Shown piece after piece: positions 49,898 to 56,838 of a stretch of DNA of 64,000 nucleotides. A model generated the notes under the pieces. That model searched no databases, was not told the origin of the DNA, and was given only the letters and a program-made list of their open reading frames with translations. The position numbers and the translations under genes are program-made. Origin of the DNA: Lysobacter luteus (lineage in GTDB: Bacteria; Pseudomonadota; Gammaproteobacteria; Xanthomonadales; Xanthomonadaceae). Where the stretch lies: contig NZ_OU015430.1 of the NCBI RefSeq assembly GCF_907164845.1, positions 796,001-860,000 of the forward strand. Direction: 5' to 3'. The first letter of the stretch is position 1. Each line of letters opens with the position of its first letter.

Positions 49898-50755
49898 TCA
49901 CCGCGGGTCGGCGGGTGGCATTGTGTGCCGGATCCGGACGAAACGTGCGAATCGCGGTACCCCGTTGGATGTCAGGCCGTTATGGCGATACGTCACCCAA
50001 GCGCCCAGCGGCGGTGGATCGGTGCGCTGCGCATCGGTGAAACCGCTGCCGAGTCGAAAGCGCAGCCCGTCCGCACGCTCCACCACCAGTGCGCCGAGCA
50101 TCCCGGTGTACTTGCCGGTGCCTACCGTGTGCCCGACCACCCGCGCCTCCGCATCCTCATACGGCTTGTACTTGAGCAGCCAGTCGCTGCGACCCGCGCC
50201 GTAGTGTGCATCGCGGTGGTGCAGCATCAATCCCTCGCCACCGGTGGCGACCAGGGCCTTGAGCCGCGCATCCAGCGTCGCCGGATCTGCCACGCGGAAC
50301 TGCACAACCGGCCGCAGCCAAGCGGCAGGGTGCCCAGCCAGCAAGGACCGCATCGCGCGTACGCGGGCATCAAAGCGTCCGCCATGTGCGGGCAGGGCGA
50401 ACACCATGAATCGCATCGCGCGCCACGCAGGGTCGTCCGGTCCGCCCGTGCGTATCGTTGTGCTGGCTTGCTCGAACCGGCCGCGGCCAAGCCACAGTTC
50501 GCCGTCCATCGCGATGGTGGGCCAGCCCTTGGTAAACCAGCCGGGCGCGGGGATCAGGTGGCCGCCACGCGTCCACAGTTGCTGGCCGTCCCAGTGCCCG
50601 CGGACACCATCGAGCTTCTCGCTTACCCAGTACTCGCTTACGTCAACCCCGGCCTTGTAGCCGGTGGCGAGCATCAGTGGCGGAGGGGAGGGTGGGCTGG
50701 CCGGTGCAACCGCGAAGGCCAGGCACAGCAACAGCAGGCAGATCGTACGGATCAT
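49898..50755 (-). CDS. Exported ATP-dependent DNA ligase, Lig E type
   Basis: A 285-residue minimal ATP-dependent ligase with a signal peptide (TICLLLLCLAFAVAPAS), i.e. periplasmic. Adenylation motif I SEKLDGVRG (nucleophilic Lys47), motif III region MDGELWLGRG, motif IV GGEGLMLHH, motif V WLLKYKP; then the OB domain (GALVVERADGLRFRLGSGFTD; GAWVTYRHNGLT). Lig E enzymes lack extra DNA-binding domains and are proposed to act on incoming or extracellular DNA. Immediately outside the integron's far end. Confidence 0.9.
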   Translation of the reverse strand: MIRTICLLLLCLAFAVAPASPPSPPPLMLATGYKAGVDVSEYWVSEKLDGVRGHWDGQQLWTRGGHLIPAPGWFTKGWPTIAMDGELWLGRGRFEQASTTIRTGGPDDPAWRAMRFMVFALPAHGGRFDARVRAMRSLLAGHPAAWLRPVVQFRVADPATLDARLKALVATGGEGLMLHHRDAHYGAGRSDWLLKYKPYEDAEARVVGHTVGTGKYTGMLGALVVERADGLRFRLGSGFTDAQRTDPPPLGAWVTYRHNGLTSNGVPRFARFVRIRHTMPPADPR

Positions 50756-50890
50756 GTCGGTCTCGTCCTTGAGTCGATAGGGCAGCCGCCGTCCTGGCGG
50801 GTGTGGCGCGAAAGCGTAACAGCCCCGGACGACTTCGATCGACGATCCTGATTGTGGATCGGCGCGCGGCGCACACTCGCCACTAATCAG

Positions 50891-50938
50891 ATGGCTTTGG
50901 TGTAACGAAGCAAGTTCGGCTTGAGCGAATTGTCAGGC
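50891..50938 (-). repeat. Truncated attC (right half only), end of the array
   Basis: ATGGCTTTGGTGTAACGAAG...GAATTGTCAGGC matches the right half of the long attC type; the left half with the recombining core is absent, and the simple core is GTCAGGC instead of GTTAGGC. It closes the cassette of the gene at 50949 and marks the integron's distal boundary. Confidence 0.8.
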
Positions 50939-50948
50939 TGCACCCGAA

Positions 50949-51380
50949 TTACAAGCGCGCCCAGACCTGTCGAAGCCCGACGAGATGGACAACGCCAAAA
51001 GACAGGCAGATGGCCGAGCTCCAGAACCAAAACGTAGTGCTGTTGCCCGGAAAGTACGCCATGAGCGGAGTGAAGGCCACCCCGCGTAACAAGTAGACGC
51101 CAGTGATAGCGCACAGCGCCAGGCGAGTAAGCGGGAGCTTGCGGATGACTCCCGCGCCAGACAATGCGTAGAGCGACCAAACCAGCAACATGACCGTAAT
51201 GACCAGGGTCGCGACAGTGCGGTACCAATGTCCGGCCAGGTCCATTTGCGCCATTTGCTCGCCGGCACCGAGAAAGCGATACCAAGGCGCACCGAAAACA
51301 ATGCACCCAAGGTGCAGCACGGCAGCAAGCGCGCTGAGCGCGGCGCCGGCGATGAGGAACTTGTTGCGAGTTCTGTCCAT
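50949..51380 (-). CDS. Cassette: four-helix membrane protein, unknown function
   Basis: A 143-residue protein with four hydrophobic helices: FLIAGAALSALAAVLHLGCIV, VATLVITVMLLVWSLYALSGAG, LALCAITGVYLLRGVAF, FWFWSSAICLSFGVVHLVGL. I recognise no catalytic motif; the layout is common for small inner-membrane proteins of unknown role. ATG 51380 (MDRTRNK) follows GGAG; the frame to 51650 is an extension across neighbours. Last gene of the array. Confidence 0.7.
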   Translation of the reverse strand: MDRTRNKFLIAGAALSALAAVLHLGCIVFGAPWYRFLGAGEQMAQMDLAGHWYRTVATLVITVMLLVWSLYALSGAGVIRKLPLTRLALCAITGVYLLRGVAFTPLMAYFPGNSTTFWFWSSAICLSFGVVHLVGLRQVWARL

Positions 51381-51394
51381 AACTCTCCTGTGCA

Positions 51395-51420
51395 GCCTAA
51401 CGCCTGAATCGAGCCGACCC
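51395..51420 (-). repeat. attC remnant (left half only)
   Basis: GCCTAACGCCTGAATCGAGCCGACCC is the left end of an attC including the recombining core, but the sequence then runs into a coding fragment (51421 on) instead of completing the hairpin. The rest of the site was deleted. Confidence 0.75.
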
Positions 51421-51561
51421 GCCAGTGTTGCGTGTGAACTCGGAGCTGCCGAAGAGCTTGGGCAGTTCGCCGCGAAATAGGCGGGTGAGGATATAGCGCT
51501 CACCCAGCACGGAGTGGGCAACGCCCAAGAGCACAATGAGAATTGCGGCGAGCTGCAGCAT
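51397..51561 (-). pseudogene. Cassette remnant: 5' fragment of a small membrane-protein gene
   Basis: On the minus strand ATG 51561 opens MLQLAAILIVLLGVAHSVLG, a membrane helix, then ERYILTRLFRGELPKLFGSSEFTRNT, and then the frame enters attC sequence (GGSARFRR) and stops at the attC TAG. The first 46 residues look like the start of a longer small membrane protein seen in other bacteria (about 130 residues, from memory); the rest of the gene and half of its attC are missing, as after one deletion. Confidence 0.65.
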
Positions 51562-51581
51562 CCTTCCCCAACCCCCCCCCC

Positions 51582-51634
51582 GACGCCTGAGTTAAGCCGA
51601 GCCGCGAAGGCGTCGGCCTGGCGAATTGTTGGAC
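51582..51634 (-). repeat. attC with damaged recombining core
   Basis: GACGCCTGAGTTAAGCCGAG...GGCGAATTGTTGGAC is a short-type attC. The right core is GTTGGAC. The left core, where GCCTAAC is expected, is replaced by a C-rich run (51571-51581), so recombination at this site is probably lost. Confidence 0.75.
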
Positions 51635-51636
51635 GG

Positions 51637-52038
51637 CTATCGAACGTCAAAGTCGAACGACTGCCGAACGGTCGCTTCTACAGGGACTCCGTCCTTCAGT
51701 GCGGGCTGATAAACCCACTTCTGCACCGCGATGATCGCGTGGTTGGCATAGCGCTCGTCCGTAGTGCTGTCAATGCGGAAGTCTCGAGGGCGTCCATCGG
51801 TACCGATGGTGTAGACAATGACCGAAGTCCCTGTTTTAGCAGAGAGAAGCTGGGAGATAGGATAGATCGGCGCCTTGCCGTTCAGAAGCTTGGGCGGCGT
51901 GTCCCATTCGGGGCTTTCCGGACCCACGATGCGGCTCGCGTCCATGCTCGTATTGGCCCGGGTACCCGGCGGGCCATTGCTGGTCGCGCATGCCGCTACC
52001 GCAGCGGTGCCGAGCAGTACAAATAATCTCCAGGCCAT
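51637..52038 (-). CDS. Cassette: lipoprotein with TonB C-terminal-like domain
   Basis: A 133-residue lipoprotein (lipobox AAVAAC near residue 15) followed by a TonB_C-like fold: APIYPISQLLSAKTGTSVIVYTIGTDGRPRDFRIDSTT, then ANHAIIAVQKWVYQPALKDG. It lacks the membrane anchor and proline-rich spacer of true TonB, so it is a free TonB-C module in the envelope. ATG 52038 is preferred over ATG 52050 because GGAG lies 6 bases before it. A second cassette (54071) encodes a similar domain. Confidence 0.75.
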   Translation of the reverse strand: MAWRLFVLLGTAAVAACATSNGPPGTRANTSMDASRIVGPESPEWDTPPKLLNGKAPIYPISQLLSAKTGTSVIVYTIGTDGRPRDFRIDSTTDERYANHAIIAVQKWVYQPALKDGVPVEATVRQSFDFDVR

Positions 52039-52054
52039 GCTTATCTCCATTGCT

Positions 52055-52114
52055 CTCTAACACCTGAATTAAGGGGAGCCGCGAAGCGGCGTCGGCTTGG
52101 ACGAACTGTTAGCT
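52055..52114 (-). repeat. attC, short type (60 bp)
   Basis: CTCTAACACCTGAATTAAGG...CTTGGACGAACTGTTAGCT, with the central GCCGCGAAGCGGC hairpin. One of the short-type family. The cassette to which it belongs has no gene left (52115-52210). Confidence 0.8.
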
Positions 52115-52210
52115 GCGTAGCGCGGACACTTGCATAGCCGCTGCCGGGAGAACGTACTTAGAGCTTAGCGGAGCCACCTTGACCGGATAGGGTCCCTCCA
52201 AAGGAACCCA
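52115..52210. other. Gene-less cassette remnant
   Basis: 96 bases between a complete attC and a half attC hold no credible reading frame. GTAGCGGAGCC-like pieces (around 52165-52178) recall the long attC type, so this may be what is left of a deleted gene and of the VOC cassette's attC. Confidence 0.5.
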
Positions 52211-52251
52211 GGTGTGAACGAAGCAAGTTCGGCTTGAACGAATTGTTAGGT
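52211..52251 (-). repeat. Degenerate attC (right half) of the first VOC cassette
   Basis: GGTGTGAACGAAGCAAGTTCGGCTTGAACGAATTGTTAGGT matches the right half of the long attC type with core GTTAGGT. No left core is found before 52115. Confidence 0.7.
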
Positions 52252-52632
52252 CGCGCTCTCGCGGACCTGGAAGATATTGCCTTCGGGGTCACAGGCATTG
52301 CGAACCACGAACCCGGGACCTTGCCATTGCTCTGGAAGGACCTGCCCGCCCAAAGCTTGCGCTGATTCTTGAGCGCCGGAAAGGCTAGGTATGGTGCAGA
52401 AGAACTTGATAGCGGCACTGTCACGCAGCTGCGGCGGGCTTGCGATTACAACCTGCGAGGCAACTTGCGGAGGCATGGCGTGAACAATGAGCTGTAAATC
52501 TGGCGAGCGGAGCACAATCATCTGGTCAGTACGATGAGCGGCCACCATGCCGAGAACAGACTGGTAGAAGCCAGAAAGGCGATCGGGGTCTTTGGCGTAG
52601 ATGAAGATGCCGGCGCGAGCTGGTGCGGACAC
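52246..52632 (-). CDS. Cassette: VOC (glyoxalase/bleomycin resistance-like) protein, copy 1
   Basis: A 128-residue single VOC module: GIFIYAKDPDRLSGFYQSVLG, QMIVLRSPDLQLIVHAMP, FFCTIPSLSGAQESAQALGG, NACDPEGNIFQVRES. The E in the final strand and H in IVHAMP are candidate metal ligands, but function cannot be assigned (enzyme, resistance or binding). The start is GTG 52632; the TAA stop lies inside the attC core. About 87% identical to the protein at 58802. Confidence 0.8.
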   Translation of the reverse strand: MSAPARAGIFIYAKDPDRLSGFYQSVLGMVAAHRTDQMIVLRSPDLQLIVHAMPPQVASQVVIASPPQLRDSAAIKFFCTIPSLSGAQESAQALGGQVLPEQWQGPGFVVRNACDPEGNIFQVRESAT

Positions 52633-52678
52633 GATGACTCCAAGCAATGAAATTAACCTGCAGCGAAGCCTCTTGTCG

Positions 52679-52789
52679 GCATAACGCCTGAGTTAAGCCG
52701 ACTTGCGTAGTGGAGCCAAAGCCATGGCAAGCTTTTTGGTCATGGCTTTGGTGTAACGAAGTAAGTTCGGCTTGAACGAATTGTTAGGC
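52679..52789 (-). repeat. attC, long type (111 bp)
   Basis: GCATAAC...GTTAGGC with GCCATGGCAAGC/GTCATGGC in the variable stem. Belongs to the cassette of the gene at 52784. Confidence 0.88.
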
Positions 52790-53068
52790 CCCGGGTGTGT
52801 TGCGTGACGCTTGGGCCTGAGCTTTGCTGCAAATGGATTGTAGCTCCCGCGCGAACTTGAACTGCCGAAAAATCCGGTGCGCGTGCAGGGTGAGAAGGCC
52901 ACCAAACGCAGCGCCAACTAGAACCGGATAGTGCAGGAGCCAGCCGGCTACTGCCATGACGAGTGGCAGAAAGAGCTCCACGAACCATGTTGGGAAGCGA
53001 ACCTTTGCCTCGGGAGGCATGGCGGCAAAGAGGGAGGCGACTCGAAGTTCTTCTGGGGTCAGCTGCAT
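52784..53068 (-). CDS. Cassette: small two-helix membrane protein, unknown
   Basis: A 94-residue protein: MQLTPEELRVASLFAAMPPE, two helices (WFVELFLPLVMAVAGWLLHY; LVGAAFGGLLTLHAHRIF), then a basic helical tail. The TAA stop is in the attC core. No homologous family recognised. Confidence 0.65.
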   Translation of the reverse strand: MQLTPEELRVASLFAAMPPEAKVRFPTWFVELFLPLVMAVAGWLLHYPVLVGAAFGGLLTLHAHRIFRQFKFARELQSICSKAQAQASRNTPGA

Positions 53069-53081
53069 AGTCTTTTACGGG

Positions 53082-53141
53082 GCCTAACACCTGAGTTAAG
53101 CCGCGCCGCGAAGCGGCGTCGGCTTGGACGAATTGTTAGGC
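53082..53141 (-). repeat. attC, short type (60 bp)
   Basis: GCCTAACACCTGAGTTAAGC...CTTGGACGAATTGTTAGGC with perfect GCCGCGAAGCGGC core hairpin; both cores intact. Confidence 0.9.
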
Positions 53142-53507
53142 GCTTGAGCCGTGATCTTGCGCCAGCAGCTTTTCCAGCATTGGCCGAGTGTACGCCGCCT
53201 CGGGATCTAGCTCAGCCGGGTCCGAGGCGCTTTTCCACTCACCCGCATCAAATGCCAGATAGATCTCGTTGCACGGTTCGGCCAAGTACGCTGTGCCGGC
53301 CTTGAAGGAGTAAGGCCACAGCCAGTTCATTGCGGTGTCCGCGACTTCAAAGGTGAGCTCCTCGGCCATGTAGCTCTTGGCGATGAGCACTGCCAGTTCG
53401 TTGCACATGCGCTCGACCGACCAGCCACGTGCGGCCCGCTCCTCCTCGAGAGCTGGTTCTCGCAGCGTGCCGGGCGTTTCGAATAGCGAGAGCAAGGAAT
53501 GTTTCAC
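53136..53507 (-). CDS. Cassette: 123-residue protein of unknown function, copy 1
   Basis: VKHSLLSLFETPGTLREPAL, ERMCNELAVLIAKSYMAEEL, VADTAMNWLWPYSF, CNEIYLAFDAGEWKSASDP, YTRPMLEKLLAQDHGSSA. Mostly helical, cytoplasmic, no motif I can name. Start at GTG 53507: the longer frame to 53564 is attC sequence. TAA stop in the attC core. An almost identical gene lies at 59818. Confidence 0.7.
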   Translation of the reverse strand: MKHSLLSLFETPGTLREPALEEERAARGWSVERMCNELAVLIAKSYMAEELTFEVADTAMNWLWPYSFKAGTAYLAEPCNEIYLAFDAGEWKSASDPAELDPEAAYTRPMLEKLLAQDHGSSA

Positions 53508-53512
53508 CAAGC

Positions 53513-53624
53513 GCCTAACGCCTGAGTTAAGCCGAACCGCGTAGTGGAGCCAAAGGCATGGCAAGCTTTTCCTGCTATGCCTTTGGTGTAACGAAGTGGT
53601 TTCGGCTTGAACGAATTGTTAGGC
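53513..53624 (-). repeat. attC, long type (112 bp)
   Basis: GCCTAAC...GTTAGGC; stem includes GGCATGGCAAGC and CTATGCC. Belongs to the cassette of the gene at 53619. Confidence 0.88.
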
Positions 53625-53927
53625 CTCTCGGCCCGAGTGCCTTCTGCGGAGCCAAATGGCGAGCGCGGCATAAACGACGAACGATGCCCAGAAGAGCAAC
53701 CAATACAGAAGAACCAAGGACGACAAGGCCACGCCGAGCGCAATGCCCGAGAACGATACCAGCGTCAGATTTGTGCGCGTAGGCTCAAGCCCCCCAATGA
53801 ACATCTTGCTGCCAAGCAAAGGCGAGTTTTTCAGTGCGGGCACAAGCCACGCGGCGATCAGCCCGAAGCCGCCCCACGCGACAAATACGCAAGCGCAAAC
53901 CAAGCCGAAGCTGGTCACAAATTCCAT
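53619..53927 (-). CDS. Cassette: small membrane protein, unknown
   Basis: A 102-residue protein with three hydrophobic stretches: FGLVCACVFVAWGGFGLIAAWL, LVSFSGIALGVALSSLVLLYW, LFWASFVVYAALAIWL, and a basic tail RRRHSGREA. No recognised family. TAA stop from the attC core. Confidence 0.65.
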   Translation of the reverse strand: MEFVTSFGLVCACVFVAWGGFGLIAAWLVPALKNSPLLGSKMFIGGLEPTRTNLTLVSFSGIALGVALSSLVLLYWLLFWASFVVYAALAIWLRRRHSGREA

Positions 53928-53944
53928 CGACGTGTCTCCGTGAG

Positions 53945-54056
53945 GCCTAACGCCTGAGTTGAGCCGACTTGCGTAGTGGAGCCAAAGTCATGGCAAGCTT
54001 TCCCTGCCATAGCTTTGGTGTAACGAAGCAAGTTCGGCTTGAACGAATTGTTAGAC
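53945..54056 (-). repeat. attC, long type (112 bp)
   Basis: GCCTAAC...GTTAGAC; ACTTGCGTAGTGGAGCC arm pairs with the GTAACGAAGCAAGT arm around a CATGGCAAGC loop. Confidence 0.88.
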
Positions 54057-54070
54057 CTGCCAGCCGCGGG

Positions 54071-54442
54071 CTATGAGTCACCAAAGATGATCTCCACTGG
54101 TGTTTGGTTGCGGCATGTCTGCGCCTGGGGCGCGAATTGCCACTGCGCGACAGCCTCAAGGATTGCCTCAATGTAGCCGACGGGCTGGCCGGACGAGCGT
54201 CCGGCGGGGTGCCACTCGGCGGAAACAATGGTTGGGGATTGCACGCTGCCATTGATGTCGACGAGGTACGAGACAACAGCTTTTCCCTCGAACTCGTTGT
54301 GTAGGCGAGGCGGAAGCTTCGGGGCGACCTTGTGAATCGGCGAGAGATGGTCTTTACAAGCCGGGACAACACCCTGACCGGAAACGGCAACCGCTGAATA
54401 ACAAACAAGAGCTAGCGCGATCAGGATGCGAGGTAATTTCAT
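54071..54442 (-). CDS. Cassette: exported TonB C-terminal-like protein
   Basis: A 123-residue protein with a signal peptide (ILIALALVCYSAVAVSGQG) and a TonB_C-like fold: HKVAPKLPPRLHNEFEGKAVVSYLVDINGSV, then ILEAVAQWQFAPQAQ. No anchor. ATG 54442 is used; the frame to 54559 runs through attC. It resembles the cassette gene at 51637 in domain type but not closely in sequence. Confidence 0.72.
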   Translation of the reverse strand: MKLPRILIALALVCYSAVAVSGQGVVPACKDHLSPIHKVAPKLPPRLHNEFEGKAVVSYLVDINGSVQSPTIVSAEWHPAGRSSGQPVGYIEAILEAVAQWQFAPQAQTCRNQTPVEIIFGDS

Positions 54443-54447
54443 GGCAG

Positions 54448-54507
54448 GTCTAACGCCTGAATTAAGCCGAGCCGCGAAGCGGCTTCGGCTTGAATGAATT
54501 GTTAGGG
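54448..54507 (-). repeat. attC, short type (60 bp), right core atypical
   Basis: GTCTAACGCCTGAATTAAGC...CTTGAATGAATTGTTAGGG. The right core ends in G rather than a pyrimidine (GTTAGGG). The gene at 54462 reads through it. Confidence 0.85.
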
Positions 54508-54836
54508 CGCACCCTGCGCAGTACCAAATACGAAAGGGCAGCGGTGGCCGGAAATGCAAACGCGTGCCACATAGGGTACGCCGCTAGCCACCCGGCCAGC
54601 TCGGACCACGACCCAGTTGCAATGGACGGAATCAACAGCCACCCAAAGGTTACCGGCACAACGGCAATGGTTGCCGGACCCATCGTGGGCGTTACGAGCG
54701 GGGACGAGACAACCACGACCAGCGTGGTCCAAGCAGTGCGACCCAAACCCCGGGTGAGGCAAGCCACCGCAAACGTGACGCCTACCGCGATGGCGAGGAA
54801 GGGTAAGAAGAGAGCCGCGGCTACGATGAAAATCAT
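54462..54836 (-). CDS. Cassette: membrane protein whose C-terminus is encoded by attC
   Basis: A 124-residue protein with three or four helices (FIVAAALFLPFLAIAVGVTFAVAC; WTTLVVVVSSPLV; IAVVPVTFGWLLIPSIA; AFAFPATAALSYLVL). The reading frame enters attC out of phase with its TAA, so the protein ends RVRPNNSFKPKPLRGSA, a tail translated from the recombination site. Confidence 0.68.
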   Translation of the reverse strand: MIFIVAAALFLPFLAIAVGVTFAVACLTRGLGRTAWTTLVVVVSSPLVTPTMGPATIAVVPVTFGWLLIPSIATGSWSELAGWLAAYPMWHAFAFPATAALSYLVLRRVRPNNSFKPKPLRGSA

Positions 54837-54841
54837 GTGCG

Positions 54842-54901
54842 CCCTAACACCTGAGTTAAGCCGCGCCGCGAAGCGGCGTCGGCTTGGACGAGTTGTTAGA
54901 G
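54842..54901 (-). repeat. attC, short type (60 bp)
   Basis: CCCTAACACCTGAGTTAAGC...CTTGGACGAGTTGTTAGAG. Right core GTTAGAG. Confidence 0.88.
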
Positions 54902-54910
54902 CGCAGCCTG

Positions 54911-55333
54911 CTATGGAGCGAGCGACAGGCTTTCGAGCACCGATAGCCTTTGTTGAAGCGTTGATGCATCGGATGCAGGCACAAAAACATGTACGACCTT
55001 GGCAGGATTGCTGTCCAAGCTAAGCAGCGACTGCCATGAGGTTGGCTGCAAGGCCGTCCGATACCAGTTTACAGACCGCTCTCCAATCCGTCCGGTAGCC
55101 ACCTGCTCGGAGGCTTTGGGCTCAAACTTAAAGGCCGGCGCTACGAGGAACCCAAATGACAAGTGGTTCTGACCTGTGACCGCGTAGCAGCTGTACGACG
55201 ACTCATCGAACCTGTGAAACTGCCATTGCAGCTCACTGGCATCTGGCAGTGCAGGACACGGAGTCTCTGCGGCGTGGGCTGCCGCTGCGTAGGGCGCGGC
55301 CAGGAGAATGAGCAAAGCCAAGCAAGATTTCAT
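54911..55333 (-). CDS. Cassette: exported protein, unknown
   Basis: A 140-residue protein with a signal peptide (SCLALLILLAAPYAAAAHA) and a compact domain (ELQWQFHRFDESSYSCYAVTG, HLSFGFLVAPAFKFEP, ALQPTSWQSLLSLDSN, VVHVFVPASDASTLQQRL). Two cysteines near the front may form a disulfide. Family not recognised. Confidence 0.65.
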   Translation of the reverse strand: MKSCLALLILLAAPYAAAAHAAETPCPALPDASELQWQFHRFDESSYSCYAVTGQNHLSFGFLVAPAFKFEPKASEQVATGRIGERSVNWYRTALQPTSWQSLLSLDSNPAKVVHVFVPASDASTLQQRLSVLESLSLAP

Positions 55334-55382
55334 GTGCGCTCCTGCACGAATGCGATGGACGTGAGATGGGCCTTCGACTGCG

Positions 55383-55501
55383 CTCTAACACCGGAATTAA
55401 GCCGACCCACAGCGCGTGAGCCGGGAGTGGAACTGATGCCCCAGCAGCGACTATGCCTGCAAATGGGACGAAGTGGGTTCGGCTTGAATGACCTGTTAGG
55501 T
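55383..55501 (-). repeat. attC, third type (119 bp)
   Basis: CTCTAACACCGGAATTAAGC...GACCTGTTAGGT. Stem CCGACCCACAGCGCGTGAGC pairs with the GACGAAGTGGGTTCGG arm; a different variable region (CCCCAGCAGCGACTATGCC) from the long type. Only one other copy in the array (58689). Confidence 0.85.
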
Positions 55502-55510
55502 GCAGCGCGA

Positions 55511-55809
55511 CTACCAACCGAAGGTGATGGCGACGAGCAGTACAAGGGATCCACCCAAAACAAGAGTGGCGAATGCGTACGGCAGCGCTTTTGCTGCGGC
55601 CCCGGCAGCAGCACGATACTCGCCCCTATTGACCAGGGCAGCCCCTCGACAGGCGAAGCCCAGAACCCATGCGGCTCCAACACCTAACACCAGCGGTGCA
55701 GCTCCCGGCGAGCCGTCACCGTACACGGCGAAGATGGAGCTCAACCCACCAAAGCAAGATTGGCGACCGTTATGCCGATGACTGCCCAGGTAGCGGAGGT
55801 TTTCGACAT
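55511..55809 (-). pseudogene. Cassette: frameshifted small membrane-protein gene
   Basis: ATG 55809 opens MSKTSATWAVIGITVANLALVG and meets TGA at 55741-55743. The second half, LSSIFAVYGDGSPGAAPLVLGVG...AITFGW, continues in the next frame to the stop at 55511. One missing T at GGGTTGAG (near 55742-55749) would join the halves into a 99-residue protein with three helices. Whether this is decay or a sequencing error cannot be told. Confidence 0.65.
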
Positions 55810-55812
55810 GGC

Positions 55813-55924
55813 GCCTAACACCTAAGTTAAGCCGAGACGCGCAGTGGAGCGAAGCACATGGCAAGCTTTACCTGCCATGTGGTTTGCGGAACGAAGCGGC
55901 TTCGGCTTGAACGCATTGTTAGGC
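55813..55924 (-). repeat. attC, long type (112 bp)
   Basis: GCCTAACACCTAAGTTAAGC...CTTGAACGCATTGTTAGGC; carries ACATGGCAAGC/GCCATGTGG arms. Confidence 0.88.
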
Positions 55925-56335
55925 CTCAGCCAGTGGTGGAAACTCAGGATGACGGGGCAAGGTATCCGCGAACTCCGCCCAAGCGAGGTGTTTGGAGTGC
56001 CAGTAGTGGAACTGGGGAGTGATTGTGTCCGGCTGGTCCATGCTACCAATGGTGAGGTCGATCAGGCCGGGGATATACGCTGCGGAGAACGAAATCGGTG
56101 TGCCGCAGGTCTCACAGAAGCCCCGCTGCGCCTGCTCTGAGGATGCATAGAGCTTGGGGTGGGCGCCTGTGAAGTTGACCTGTTGCTCCTGGAACATGGC
56201 CCAGGCGACAGCAGGGGCCGCATTGGCCCGTCTGCACATGGAGCAATGGCAGATTGCGGTCATGACTGGTGCGCCAGTGACGCGATACCGAACAGCGCCG
56301 CACTGACAGCCACCTTCGAGTTTTGTTTCCGACAT
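55919..56335 (-). CDS. Cassette: GFA (glutathione-dependent formaldehyde-activating) family protein
   Basis: A 138-residue GFA/CENP-V fold protein with its zinc cysteines: C10 and C12 (GGCQCGAVRYRV), C29, C31 and C34 (ICHCSMCRR), C74 and C77 (GFCETCGTPISF). Relatives include glutathione-dependent enzymes, but the natural substrate of most is unknown. TAA stop from the attC core. Confidence 0.85.
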   Translation of the reverse strand: MSETKLEGGCQCGAVRYRVTGAPVMTAICHCSMCRRANAAPAVAWAMFQEQQVNFTGAHPKLYASSEQAQRGFCETCGTPISFSAAYIPGLIDLTIGSMDQPDTITPQFHYWHSKHLAWAEFADTLPRHPEFPPLAEA

Positions 56336-56354
56336 ACGTGGTGGTTCCCGTGAG

Positions 56355-56397
56355 GCCTAACGCCTGAGTCAAGTTCGGCTTGAACGAATTGTTAGAC
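56355..56397 (-). repeat. Minimal attC (43 bp) lacking the variable stem
   Basis: GCCTAACGCCTGAGTCAAGT...TGAACGAATTGTTAGAC. Both cores and the outer stem are present, but the whole inner stem-loop found at other sites is missing. It is the shortest apparently complete site in the array. Confidence 0.75.
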
Positions 56398-56408
56398 GTG
56401 CTGGCCGC

Positions 56409-56777
56409 TCACTTTGCGCGCAGACGCCATGCATAGAACAGGAAGAACAACCCCAAGGCTAACCCTGTGGCAAGGCCGTACAAGCCTACCTCTATCAGTT
56501 CCGGGAAGCCTAGTGCGTACGCCAGTAGGGCAAAAGCGCTTGCGAACGCAAAGAGCGACCATTCGACCCAGGGCAGGCGGGTGCGGAGAAACAACGCCGG
56601 AACTGCTACGGAACAGAACCACATCACCGCAATCACGTAGCAAACAGCGCCGGCGATCCAAGCGCCACCCACAAGGCCGCGCTCAATGCTCGCAGCAGCA
56701 AACAACAGCGCGACCATTGCAATAAAGAACCAGTTGTCTTTGAGCCAGTTCCCGAGCGCCTTGGAAGTCATCTGCAC
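56409..56777 (-). CDS. Cassette: membrane protein, unknown
   Basis: A 122-residue protein with three to four helices (WFFIAMVALLFAAASIE; AWIAGAVCYVIAVMWFCSVAV; LFAFASAFALLAYALGF; LYGLATGLALGLFFLFYAW). No named family. Confidence 0.65.
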   Translation of the reverse strand: MQMTSKALGNWLKDNWFFIAMVALLFAAASIERGLVGGAWIAGAVCYVIAVMWFCSVAVPALFLRTRLPWVEWSLFAFASAFALLAYALGFPELIEVGLYGLATGLALGLFFLFYAWRLRAK

Positions 56778-56837
56778 GTCTAACGCCTGAGTTAAGCCGA
56801 GCCGCGAAGCGGCTTCGGCTTGAACGAATTGTTATGC
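56778..56837 (-). repeat. attC, short type (60 bp)
   Basis: GTCTAACGCCTGAGTTAAGC...CTTGAACGAATTGTTATGC; right core GTTATGC; GCCGCGAAGCGGC hairpin. Confidence 0.88.
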
Positions 56838-56838
56838 G

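Noticed and set aside
52679..52789. CATGGCAAGC...GCCATG palindromes as REP elements or transcription terminators
   Set aside because: They lie inside attC sites bounded by recombination cores; no T run follows and they recur only at cassette junctions.
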